A stretch of 64,000 bases of DNA from Petrosia ficiformis (taxonomy: Eukaryota > Porifera > Demospongiae > Haplosclerida > Petrosiidae), in NCBI GenBank assembly GCA_947044365.1, contig OX345636.1, positions 57,701,746-57,765,745 of the forward strand, read 5' to 3'. The notes under the pieces were generated by a model that did not search any database, had not been told where the DNA came from, and saw only the letters and a program-made list of their open reading frames with translations. A program made the translations under genes and the position numbers. Below, piece by piece: positions 54,704-63,142 of the stretch (the stretch's first letter is position 1; each line of letters begins with the position of its first letter).

Positions 54704-54946
54704 GAAGTTTCAAGAATAAAATCATTCTAGCTGAGATCTTTTCCGGCCAATAAAATATTTAACATTGGGATTATTCCTACTTTATTTAACAGGTAATACC
54801 TCTAAAACCAACTCATCAACTGTTGCATTTTGCTCTTATTCCATATCAAACACACTAAATGCTTGCTTTTATTCTATGTCCAAAATTTGGTTATTCTAAC
54901 CATACCTTCTCAGGTTCACCTCACAATGAATGCAAACATTCTCCAG

Positions 54947-55408
54947 TATATAAATATATAATTTTATGAGGTGTTGAGTAAGTATATACAACATGGCAAA
55001 GATGGACTCTATTGAGTCTTTTTGTTTATCCTCATCACATCATATAAACACTCATCACAAGACAATAAAGTACTTGGGTTCTAGTTTTTCACTACATTCT
55101 GATAAATAGAATAATATCGCAGAGTGTCCGTCCTTATGTTTGTAAGAAGAGATGTCACACAGTAGTAATGTAATTCTTTACCTCATACAGTATACATGCA
55201 AAAGGACTATTGGTGGGTATGTTCAACAAAAATTGTTTCCTTTCATACCACCCACTCTGTCTTCAAGTCTTATAAAGCTAACCTTAGAAAATAGTTCTTT
55301 AACAGAAGTGTACTTCTAGTTCTGAAAATCTAACCTTAAAAAAGAAAAATATCAAATTTTTTTAATGATTTCAGTCTATATTTAATTCAGAACAGGACAT
55401 TATGAAAC
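54947..55408 (-). repeat. Foldback element, right inverted arm
   Basis: Reverse-complement partner of 52441-52912. Landmarks in plus-strand order are ATATAATTTTATGAGGTGTT, GTACTTGGGTTCTAGTTTTT, CATACCACCCACTCT, TACTTCTAGTTCTGAAAATC and ATTTAATTCAGAACAGGACA. Spacing between landmarks agrees with the left arm apart from small indels. Confidence 0.88.
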
Positions 55409-55701
55409 CAATTTGTTGTTTCTGTTCAAACAATTGCTATAGCTACCTGCCAAACTACATACAGCTCAATGATAGCAAACATCTTTGCATAAAGGGTTAA
55501 TTCCTTAGTTCTACTGTCAGCATAGTACAATAATTACTGTCACACTACTGCAGTGTAGTATACCAAATTGGTATACTTGTCAATAGTTCAACAGTTATTC
55601 TGACAGTGATTAGTATTACCAATTATTGTCAAACCTACTGTTAAACTATGTAGTGTGGAAATAAATCTACTGAATAATTATTGTACTGTATAGTGACTTC
55701 T
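55409..55701. other. AT-rich spacer, no gene seen
   Basis: Short non-coding sequence between the foldback arm and repeat copy B. It contains ACACTACTGCAGTGTAGT, a short near-palindrome around 55542, and a GGTATAC direct/inverted pair near 55560. Nothing else is recognised. Confidence 0.4.
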
Positions 55702-56135
55702 ATGGCCCATAAGGCTATCCCTATGATTGCTTTCCCACGGGTTCAATGTATGTTTACATGTATATATAAATTTACATGTTTGTGTCAATTATGTGAGTAT
55801 GCATTGTATTCATAGTTAAGGAAGTTACATTGTTCCGGGGGGCTCAGTCAATTAATGGGTGTGGTGCGTAATAGAACACACACTCAAGCTGTACAGAGCA
55901 GCAGAAAGAAAGTTGCTTGTAACTTTTCTAGCTTATGTAGAAACTGGAACTATTAGCTAGCTATTCTATCTGAAATATATTTCTAAGATACTATAAGTCC
56001 TTTAAAAGGTAAGGAGAGTAGATAATCAAAATAATAACTATAGTAGGCTGTTGTGTTTCAGGTAAAGTCAGCCATGATTATTGAATGCTGGACACCACAA
56101 AGCAGTCATAGGGATACATTTTCTCTATATATCGA
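55702..56135 (+). repeat. Dispersed direct repeat, copy B
   Basis: Counterpart of copy A (50661-51120) at a 5041-bp offset. Many differences are CpG to TpG or CpA: GGGCGTGGCGCGTAA has become GGGTGTGGTGCGTAA, and ACGCGCG has become ACACACA. Near the right end copy B lacks a stretch lying between two similar short sequences in copy A (GCAGTCATA and GCAATCATA), which looks like a deletion between short direct repeats. Confidence 0.85.
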
Positions 56136-56389
56136 TATACATGTATACTGTACATGTACATGTGCATAGTATATGTGTATACCAGTGTTCTCCATAGTGG
56201 AAAAGGCATTGGACTTATTACACCTATTTTATACTGATCAGAGGTATTTTCTGTTAGATGTAATAAAAAATTGATTAGTGATTTGCCAGCCCTAAAAAGA
56301 TCACTTATGATGTATGGTTTGTAAGTGGAATTAATTTTAAAGACTGACACTGAACGTTTGTTTGTTTGTGCATGCATGAATGTGCAAAT
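56136..56389. other. Short spacer with ACATGTACATG palindromes
   Basis: Non-coding. It contains clustered ACATGTACATGTG-type palindromic sequence at about 56140-56165, then unique AT-rich sequence up to the minisatellite flank. No gene or RNA recognised. Confidence 0.4.
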
Positions 56390-58020
56390 ACATGTACCTT
56401 CAGGACATGTATGTATTTATATAGTGTATACACATCACACTGTGCACTACCATACATTGTTGATGTACATGTACACACTGTACCGTATATATGTATGTGT
56501 ATATGTATCACACTGTACACTACCATACATTGCAGACATAGTTTTTGATAACTTTTGAAATTTTGGCCAAATTGGCTCAAAACTGGTTAGTGTGTGCGCT
56601 ATTGAGCCAATACATCGTGAGCCAATTAATTAAGAGTTAATGCTGTTAGTGACAATATAATCATAATTAACTGCATTAACCTTCAGTATATGTGTGTACA
56701 GGTGTACATGTATACACATCACACTGTGCACTACCATACATTGTAGATGTACACATATCTTCAGTATATGTGTGTACAGGTGTACATGTATACACATCAC
56801 ACTGTGCACTACCATACATTGTAGATGTACACGTACCTTCAGTATATATGTGTACAGGTATACATATATATACATCACACTGTGCACTACCATACATTGT
56901 AGATGTACACGTACCTTCAGTATATATGTGTACAGGTATACATGTATATACATCACACTGTGCACTACCATACATTGTAGATGTACATGTACCTTCAGTA
57001 TATATGTGTACAGGTATACATGTATATACATCACACTGTGCACTACCATACATTGTAGATGTACACGTACCTTCAGTATATGTGTATACAGGTGTACATA
57101 TATACACATCACACTGTGCAATACCATACATTGCAGATGTACACATATCTTCAGTATATATGTGTACAGGTGTACATATATACACATCACACTGTGCACT
57201 ACCATACATTGTAGATGTACACGTACCTTCAGTATATGTGTGTACAGGTGTACATATATATACATCACACTGTGCAATACCATACATTGCAGATGTACAC
57301 GTATCTTCAGTATATACATGTATGTGTGTACAGGTGTACATATATACACATCACACTCTGCACTACCATACATTGTAGATGTACACGTACCTTCAGTATA
57401 TGTGTATACAGGTGTACATATATATACATCACACTGTGCAATACCATACATTGTAGATGTACACATATCTTCAGTATATGTGTGTACAGGTGTACATGTA
57501 TACACATCACACTGTGCACTACCATACATTGTAGATGTACACGTATCTTCAGTATATATGTGTACAGGTATACATGTATATACATCACACTGTGCACTAC
57601 CATACATTGCAGATGTACACGTATCTTCAGTATGATTGTGTACACGTATACATGTGTACACATCACACTGTGCACTACCATACATTGTAGATGAACACAT
57701 ACCTTCAGTATAGTGTATGCGTGTACAGGTGTACATGTATACACATCACACTGTGCACTACCATACACTACCATACATTGTAGATGTACATGTACCTTCA
57801 GTACATGAATGTATTTGTATAGTGTATACACATCACACTGTGCACTACCATACATTGTACATGTTTACACATCACACTGTGCACTACCATACATTGTTGA
57901 TGTACACGTACACACTGTACCTTTAGTACATGTATACATGTATCTGTATATGCATCACACTGTACACTACCATACATTGCAGATATGTATACATGTACCT
58001 TTAGTACATGTATATACATG
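56390..58020 (+). repeat. 78-bp minisatellite with duplicated flanks
   Basis: A core of 14 unit starts (CTTCAGTATATGTGTGTACA or close variants) at 56681, 56759, 56837, 56915, 56993, 57071, 57149, 57227, 57305, 57391, 57469, 57547, 57625 and 57703. The period is 78 bp except one 86-bp unit with an 8-bp insertion, followed by a 92-bp unit. Each unit contains CACACTGTGCACTACCATAC. Related partial units flank the core at 56390-56545 and 57795-58020, and 56547-56680 is unrelated sequence. Because 78 is a multiple of three and stops are rare, long open frames (up to 368 codons) occur in several frames on both strands; these are repeat artefacts. Confidence 0.93.
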
Positions 58021-59393
58021 TATCAGTGTTTTTCGCAGGATATGAATCAAGCGAGTCACAACCACACCCATTTATCAACCACACCTACTAAACACACCTA
58101 TTTTGTACACCTTAATTATATTAGCTGCACTATACATCTATACAGAAGTGATGTACAAGCAGATTATCTGATACAAACATCTCTCTTTAAGATCCTAGCA
58201 TACATGCATTGTAGTTCAACATTATACATGTATATCTAGTATTAACAAATTGCAAAAACAGTTTGTGATGCTTGAGCCAGTGCTTTAGTTGTAGCAACCA
58301 CTACCTCAATTGTACTTGGTTTGAAATAATGCCTCAATATGATGTGTCCATTTGTCAAACAGAACACTTCTCAAAGTCTGGAAAAGGTTTCAGAAAAAGC
58401 TTAGCTATTATTTATCTTCCTTGCACATACATGTATATAAATTTTAAGTTGCCAAATTGTTAGTTTTTCAGAAAATTTAGAAAATTGCTAATACATAGAC
58501 ACATGAATGAACAAAGAAAACTAATTACAATGCCCTCATGCATTAAGAAGGTGTGACAACAATTATTCCAATATCAGCACAATTATTCATCCCAAATCAA
58601 AATACATGTGCTTACCTTTATGAAAAGTATGATTGCATTCTCCATTACCCTTGTATCAGGCATGATCTGATAAGGCATGCTTGAAATCCTAACCAAGATG
58701 TTGAACACTGCATGGTAGAAATGAAGCATCACAAGAAATGTTTTTTCGTGTCAACTCTCTGAGGAGAGGAGAAAACAACATGTAATAACAAATATATACC
58801 AGACAGAGCACATGAGGAAAAGTATTTGAGAACTGTTATTAACTACCCAAGAGTTCTTATGAGGTTTTCCCCATTGCAGATGTTTATACAGTACTTCCTT
58901 CACATGTACTTAACATTAATATTTATCTGATGTACATGTATATACATGTAATTATAGTTTTCTAGTTTGTTCAATTCGTTACTTTTCTACATTTATCCTT
59001 AATCTATAATCTTCTTATCTTACCCTATTTAAGTGACTTGTTATTTTGTAGAGTGTTATTTCAGTTGCTTTGCTATTCTAATAAAAGTACTCTAAAATCA
59101 ACTATCTAACTATATCACTACTGTACATCATGTTTAGTGTAGTATACATAATTTTAACATCTCAGTACAACATACAGGGTACATGTTTAACACAGTAAAT
59201 GTAGTTGATATGGTAAATGTGTTAATTAATATATGATTTTGTGTCATACAGACTGTCTTGATTGTGACTGAGGTATAGGAGTATTGTAAAGACATTTCAC
59301 TCATGAGGAATATAATAAGTGTGTGTATAATTTCACTTATTTCTTCAAAATTAGTATGTGTTAGGATGTAATAGTTAATTTAATGTCATTAGT
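58021..59393. other. AT-rich intergenic stretch, no gene seen
   Basis: More than 1.3 kb without a recognisable gene. It holds a short CCACACC-type imperfect repeat (58060-58105) and scattered ACATGTA palindromes (for example 58930-58950). Open frames of 60-84 codons near 57985 and 58272 look random. Confidence 0.45.
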
Positions 59394-59520
59394 AACTCAA
59401 TAATGGAGTAATGGATTGAAAATGAAAATGACAAATATTGTTGGTCATTCCAAATTAAAGTGACAAACATTTTTCTGAGGTCATCGTGATTGTGAATGAC
59501 CTTTGGTATCTACAGTAACA
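59394..59520 (+). repeat. Dispersed repeat pair, copy 2
   Basis: Direct-orientation relative of 51597-51760: GTAACTCAATAATGGAGTAA, ATGGATTGAAAATG, ACATTTTTCTGAGGTCAT and GAATGACCTTT. The middle section is shorter than in copy 1. The family is not recognised. Confidence 0.65.
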
Positions 59521-60035
59521 TTCCAACAGAAACTGCTAACCAGGAGGCCAGGATAATTTTAAGACTGCTATTAACTAATCTCAAATATTTGGTTCAAAGC
59601 TGAGCTTGTCTTTGGGATTACTAGTTCACAAAACTGTTTACAAATGAAAGTGATCAAACTGTTCATCAGTCCTGACCATAACTGGTCTAAAGACTCATAG
59701 AAAAGTAAATCTACTATACATGTATGTACATGTATAACGCTGTTACACACAAACACTTGCTTGGATACTGTATCTTGCATGTAGATGCCAGTTATATAAC
59801 TTGGTACGATTTCTACTGATTCATCAAATCTTGTGCTTTCAGCTCTTGGTTTGATAGCTTGATGTATAACCTATGCTTAAAACAACAAGTACATACCTTT
59901 TGTATTAACATATTGAGTTACTGATAATGAACAGCAAGAAAATAAGTAAAAATATCTCCAAATTCAATTCAACAATGTTGCAGCATGAATATGATCCCAT
60001 CAAAAACATCTCACCAAATAACAACAAATACTTTA
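59521..60035. other. AT-rich intergenic stretch, no gene seen
   Basis: No clear feature. A minus-strand open frame of 69 codons (59571-59780) has no recognisable motif and no convincing splice context, so I do not call it. Confidence 0.4.
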
Positions 60036-60103
60036 TTTAGACATTTCCTTTTCTCATTTCATCATTAGATGTAATGATGAAATGAGAAAAGGAAATGTCT
60101 AAA
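60036..60103. repeat. Perfect hairpin, 32-bp arms, 4-nt loop
   Basis: Left arm 60036-60067 begins TTTAGACATTTCCTTTTCTC. The loop is GATG (60068-60071), and right arm 60072-60103 is its exact reverse complement (TAATGATGAAATGAGAAAAG...). Beyond the arms the complementarity continues with one indel (CTTTATT against AATAAA). A perfect stem of this size could form a cruciform in DNA, or a small-RNA-like precursor if transcribed. No promoter is recognised and no function is claimed. Confidence 0.93.
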
Positions 60104-60127
60104 CAATAAAACATTTAGCAGGTGATG

Positions 60128-60465
60128 AACTTATAGAGTGGTGAGTGAAGGGGGTAATGAAATTATCCCTCTCCAGAGTTTTAATAATAATTATAGAGGG
60201 GTGAGTGAAGGGGGTAATGAAATTATCCCTTTCCAGAGTTTTAATAATTATAGAGGGGTGAGTGAAGGGGTAATGAAATTATCTCCTCTTCAGTGTTTTA
60301 ATAATTAGTGAAGGGGTAATGAAATTATTTCTCTTTAGAGTTTTAATAATTATAGAGGGGTGAGTGAAAGGGTAGTGAAATTACCCCTCTCCAGAGTTTT
60401 AATAATTATAGAGGGGTGAGTGAAGGGGTAATGAAATTATCCCTCTCCAGAGTTTTAATTATTAT
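60128..60465 (+). repeat. Minisatellite, about 57-bp unit x6
   Basis: About six imperfect copies of a unit made of GAGGGGTGAGTGAAGGGG, TAATGAAATTATCCCTCTCC and AGAGTTTTAATAATTATA. The fourth unit lacks the AGAGGGGTG part, and the others vary by a G-run length and single substitutions. Non-coding. Confidence 0.9.
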
Positions 60466-61007
60466 GCATGTAACAAGTATTGTACTTAAATTTGTTTACA
60501 AGGCACAATCATTAAGCATTTAGGTACATGTACATCTAGATCAATAGTTGAATACAAACTTTCTTTACAAAATGGTTGACAGGTGGGCATTTAATTAATT
60601 CAGCTTCAAGCAAGCCAACTAGCCTGGAGACCACGCCCTATCCCGCACGCAAACAGGTGGTTAAGCGGGAAGGGGCTGGTATCAGCTGGCAAATGTCATG
60701 TTCTTGTCCACGATTTCATGGACAATGAATAATTCATATGCGGTCACATTATGAAAATAAAATGATGTAAGCAATGATGTGGAAATTTATTTCCCTTGAC
60801 CAGACAAATGTCCATTGAACTATTTACATTGCCAGACATCATAATATATACATGTACATTATACACAGTTGAAAGACAGAAATCATGGATAGGTTTTTAT
60901 TGCACAGTAATAATAATTATTACTTTTTTCAAACATAATATAACAATACATACTGTAGAATCAAGACTTAGAAACCATTGTTAAACTAATTCATCACTAA
61001 CTGAACA
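60466..61007. other. Intergenic stretch with one GC-rich stem
   Basis: Mostly AT-rich. A GC-richer patch at about 60621-60695 contains an imperfect inverted pair (GCCTGGAGACCACGCCC...TCCCGC facing GCGGGAAGGGGCTGGTATCA), possibly a decayed short inverted-repeat element. A second small inverted pair (TTGTCCA...TGGACAA) lies at about 60704-60725. No gene seen. Confidence 0.45.
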
Positions 61008-61118
61008 TTATAAATGGCGACGTTTGCGACTTTTCTTCCTGTGTTCCAGAGGCTGCAAATAATCAAACTTATCCGGTCTACTGTGGTCTGAAGGGCTGAC
61101 CTTGGAAAGTTTATACAT
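61008..61118 (-). CDS. Possible short basic exon, unrecognised
   Basis: A minus-strand frame from an ATG at 61118 to TAA at 61008 encodes 36 residues beginning MYKLSKVSPSDHS and ending in a strongly basic tail (EHRKKSRKRRHL). Composition is protein-like and nuclear-localisation-like. It lies directly downstream of the zinc-finger-like fragment at 61111-61362 but in a different frame, so it could be that gene's terminal exon after a short intron, or chance. A candidate acceptor (CTTCCAAG or CCTTCAG on the minus strand) is weak. A plus-strand frame over the same bases (ATG at 61014, 25 residues) is an equally short alternative. Low confidence. Confidence 0.25.
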   Translation of the reverse strand: MYKLSKVSPSDHSRPDKFDYLQPLEHRKKSRKRRHL

Positions 61119-61362
61119 CCAGATGTTGCAAATATGTTATTCTTCTTCTGTTTTTTTTACAGGTAATACAGTACATCTTACTATTGCTATCATCGTACTT
61201 GATCCACGGATAATTATCCTTCTATGAGTTCAAGAAGTGGCGTTCGTCGATCTCTTCATCACTACTGTAAGGAGCAGAGGTAGATTTTGTTTGGTTACTA
61301 GGGATTGAAGGTGACTGAGGCCTCTTTACACAAGGAAGATAGCGCCACATGCTGCTTTTCAT
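61111..61362 (-). pseudogene. TTF/hAT-type zinc-finger fragment with in-frame amber
   Basis: From ATG at 61362 the minus strand encodes 46 residues (MKSSMWRYLPCVKRPQS...SSDEEIDERHFLNS), meets TAG at 61224-61222, and continues in the same frame as KDNYPWIKYDDSNSKMYCITC up to TAA at 61111. The pattern W-(I/L)-x-Y-D-...-M-(Y/F)-C-x-x-C is, as I know it, the N-terminal signature of TTF-type zinc-finger proteins of the ZNF862/hAT-derived kind, usually preceded by a tryptophan exactly where the TAG stands. The stop therefore looks like a TGG to TAG change. The rest of such a protein (several hundred residues) is not found downstream, so this is a truncated copy or first-exon remnant. A real gene with an unseen intron cannot be excluded. 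Confidence 0.5.
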
Positions 61363-61661
61363 TATTGTTTACTTGTACTGGGGTGTGGTTTAAATTTTTG
61401 TCCGTTTAGTTACAGTACATGTCAATAAAAAATTTCCAAACTGAATGTCCTGTACTGTTCAAGTGCGCTACCTTTACTCTTCAAGTCTGGTACTGTGTAG
61501 TTCGCATTACGTTACTGTACGTTACGGTATGTTACGGTACGGTGTAATGCATGCACGTAAATTAACATCCACATGGAAATTGCGCAATCACACACACGTT
61601 TAGTCACGTTGATTGCTGTTGAACTTGTGAACGTAGACTGAGTAGAAGGAGCAAGAAAACG
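61363..61661. promoter_or_regulatory. Putative shared promoter between divergent genes
   Basis: About 300 bp separates the minus-strand ATG (61362) from the plus-strand ATG (61662). It is richer in CpG than the surrounding DNA, especially from 61500 to 61660. It contains a 47-bp element at 61504-61550: ends GCATTAC and GTAATGC are inverted, and three 10-bp repeats lie between (GTTACTGTAC, GTTACGGTAT, GTTACGGTAC). No TATA box is evident. The promoter role is inferred from position only. Confidence 0.45.
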
Positions 61662-63013
61662 ATGGCTACGTTAAGACAGGCAGCAAAAGAGTCTCAAAAT
61701 AGTATAGGTGAGTATGAAGAAAGATGATGTGTATGTTTGCTCACATTATATTAACGAGCGAATGTATTTTATTACTGACAGTAACTCACTACTTAATATT
61801 TTGGCCCGAAGAAGACTCAGTGTCTACAGTGCCTTTAAAGATGGTGATTAATAATAATACCACAGATGTGTTGGCTGTAGGAGCAGAGTGTGAAGTGAGA
61901 GCGTCGGGAAAGCGTACTTACAAGGGCAAAGTTGTTTCATGTGGTAAGTGTGATATATATATATATATATATATAATATTATAATTATTATATATAATAC
62001 AGCTTGTAGTGTAGTTTAAATTTTTTGAAAATTGGCAATAGGAAATTTGAAAGATATGAGGGAACTTGAAGTGAAGTATTTGAATGGTGTGTTTGAGACA
62101 GATGAATCGTCAGGTTAGTTTGTAGTGATAATATTATACTATTGTTGATATCAATTCTTTCTTTTTAGCACCTGAAAAAGGTGGCAATCAACCTCCTGCT
62201 AAGAAAAAGAAAAGTAAGCATAGCAATTCTACATGTAATTGTGTATAATTCTGTTTTGTTCTGATAGCTATGCAGACAGTAAAAGGAAAGGAAAATAAAC
62301 CACCCAAAAAAGGAAAGAAAAGAAAAGAAAATAAAGGTAAAGTTAATAATTTTTATTACACATGTCAATTTTAATACTACTAATCTGTTTAATTAGGTGT
62401 TGAAATTATTGCAGTTGGACCATCACAACCTGTTGGTAACTCAGTCCCAGTTTCTTCTCCTATTACACCAGCAGTACCTTCCGCAATTCTAACTCCTACA
62501 CCATCACAACCTGTTGGTAACTCAGTCCCAGTTTCTGCTCCTATTATGCCAGCAGTACATTCAACTCTTACACCATCACAACCTGTTGGTGACTCAGTCC
62601 CAGTTCCTTCTCCTATTACGCCAGCAGTACATTCCGCAATTCTAACTCCTACATCATCCAGTTTGGCCCCAATTCAACTCATTGTTTTTGAATGCGAGTC
62701 TTTTGAAGAGCTAGTTTATTCATATACACCCCCTCCATTACCTTCTCCGATACATGACTACACTACTATCCAATCATCTTCTGATAACAAACTTTTGTGG
62801 GAAAACATTAAAAGTTTATCTGACCGTGTTGATAAAATTCAAAATGATATAACAGAGTTAATAATGGACAAGGTTCTTTTCATGGATAGTTTATTAATTA
62901 GTAACCTGCCACAAACCAATCACCAGCATTACCTCAACCATTACCACAGTCATTACCTCCTCAATCATCATCAATTACACCACAACAGATATTTTTTTAC
63001 CACAAGCAAATAA
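61662..63013 (+). CDS. Six-exon gene, Tudor-like domain nuclear protein
   Basis: Predicted CDS: 61662-61707, 61782-61943, 62042-62113, 62169-62213, 62268-62336 and 62397-63013 (1011 nt, 336 residues). Donors are GTGAGT, GTAAGT, GTTAGT, GTAAGC and GTAAAG; all acceptors end in AG, and all five introns (74, 98, 55, 54 and 60 bp) are phase 1. The start MATLRQAAKESQNS is the first ATG after a CpG-rich leader. Residues about 16-93 resemble a small Tudor-like module found at the N terminus of some BEN-domain and related invertebrate proteins (FWPEEDSVSTVPL, VGAECEVRASGK, YKGKVVSCG, then MRELEVKYLNG). Residues 103-131 hold two lysine-rich nuclear-localisation-like stretches. Residues 140-220 are three PSQPVG(N/D)SVPV repeats, and residues 266-290 look like a short coiled coil. 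The His/Tyr-rich end may be out of frame. Role unknown; nuclear or chromatin-linked by inference. Confidence 0.8.
61952..61990. repeat. TA microsatellite in intron 2
   Basis: A (TA)n run of about 11 repeats begins just after the second donor site (GTAAGTGTGATATATAT), followed by imperfect TAATTATTATATA. It occupies nearly half of the 98-bp intron. Length polymorphism is likely. Confidence 0.85.
62420..62660 (+). repeat. In-frame coding repeat, 81/72 bp x3
   Basis: CCATCACAACCTGTTGGTAA (third copy GGTGA) starts units at 62420, 62501 and 62573, so the periods are 81 and 72 bp, both multiples of three. The encoded unit is PSQPVGNSVPVSSPITPAV with an SAILTPT-type tail that is shortened to STLT in the second unit. 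It forms a Pro/Ser/Thr-rich linker between the basic region and the C-terminal part of the preceding gene product. Confidence 0.9.
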
Positions 63014-63142
63014 TTATCACAAATTAGTTTTAATTGTTACATTTTTTTTACCACAAGAAAATACATTATAAAGTTTATTTATCAATAACATTTACATGTC
63101 TAAAACATATAAAACAATTTAATAACAATTACAAATACCGTA
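63014..63142. other. AT-rich spacer after the six-exon gene
   Basis: Probable 3' untranslated or intergenic sequence. TTTTTTTACCACAAG occurs twice, at about 62991 (still in the predicted CDS) and 63046, a short direct duplication of about 55 bp offset spanning the stop codon. There is no canonical AATAAA; ATTATAAAG near 63066 is the nearest A-rich signal. Confidence 0.4.

Larger units (their letters stand above)
52913..54946. mobile_element. Interior of a probable foldback element
   Basis: The two-kilobase interior between the inverted arms holds nested repeats and no intact gene. A second, inner inverted pair is seen: 52960-53099 against 53603-53740, with ATTTTGATCCAATTG facing CAATTGGATCAAAAC. 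Long inverted arms around internal tandem repeats are characteristic of foldback-type DNA transposons, but no transposase and no confirmed target duplication are visible, so the class assignment is inference. Confidence 0.5.

Noticed and set aside
56078..56580. Short frames on both strands around 56.1-56.6 kb
   Set aside because: They derive from minisatellite flank and AT-rich spacer; overlapping frames on both strands show no coding preference.
56630..57736. Minus-strand open frame of 368 codons and several overlapping long frames
   Set aside because: All lie in the 78-bp minisatellite. The repeat length is a multiple of three and few stops occur, so long frames open on both strands at once. 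There is no splice or start context and no family resemblance.
57985..58463. Plus-strand frames of 84 and 63 codons
   Set aside because: Random-looking composition, start in repeat sequence, no convincing splice signals.
59571..59780. Minus-strand frame of 69 codons
   Set aside because: No family motif; could be chance. No flanking exon recognised.
60796..60984. Plus-strand frame of 62 codons
   Set aside because: Low-complexity Ile/Thr-rich translation of AT-rich DNA.
61014..61091. Plus-strand frame MATFATFLPVFQ, 25 residues
   Set aside because: Too short, no donor site, and it overlaps a more protein-like minus-strand frame; mentioned there as an alternative.
61190..61330. Plus-strand exon after the strong-looking acceptor TTTTTTTTACAG
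   Set aside because: The polypyrimidine tract is the complement of a lysine/arginine-coding run on the minus strand; no open plus-strand frame follows.
62165..62368. Minus-strand frame of 67 codons
   Set aside because: Antisense shadow of the lysine-rich exons 4 and 5 and their introns.
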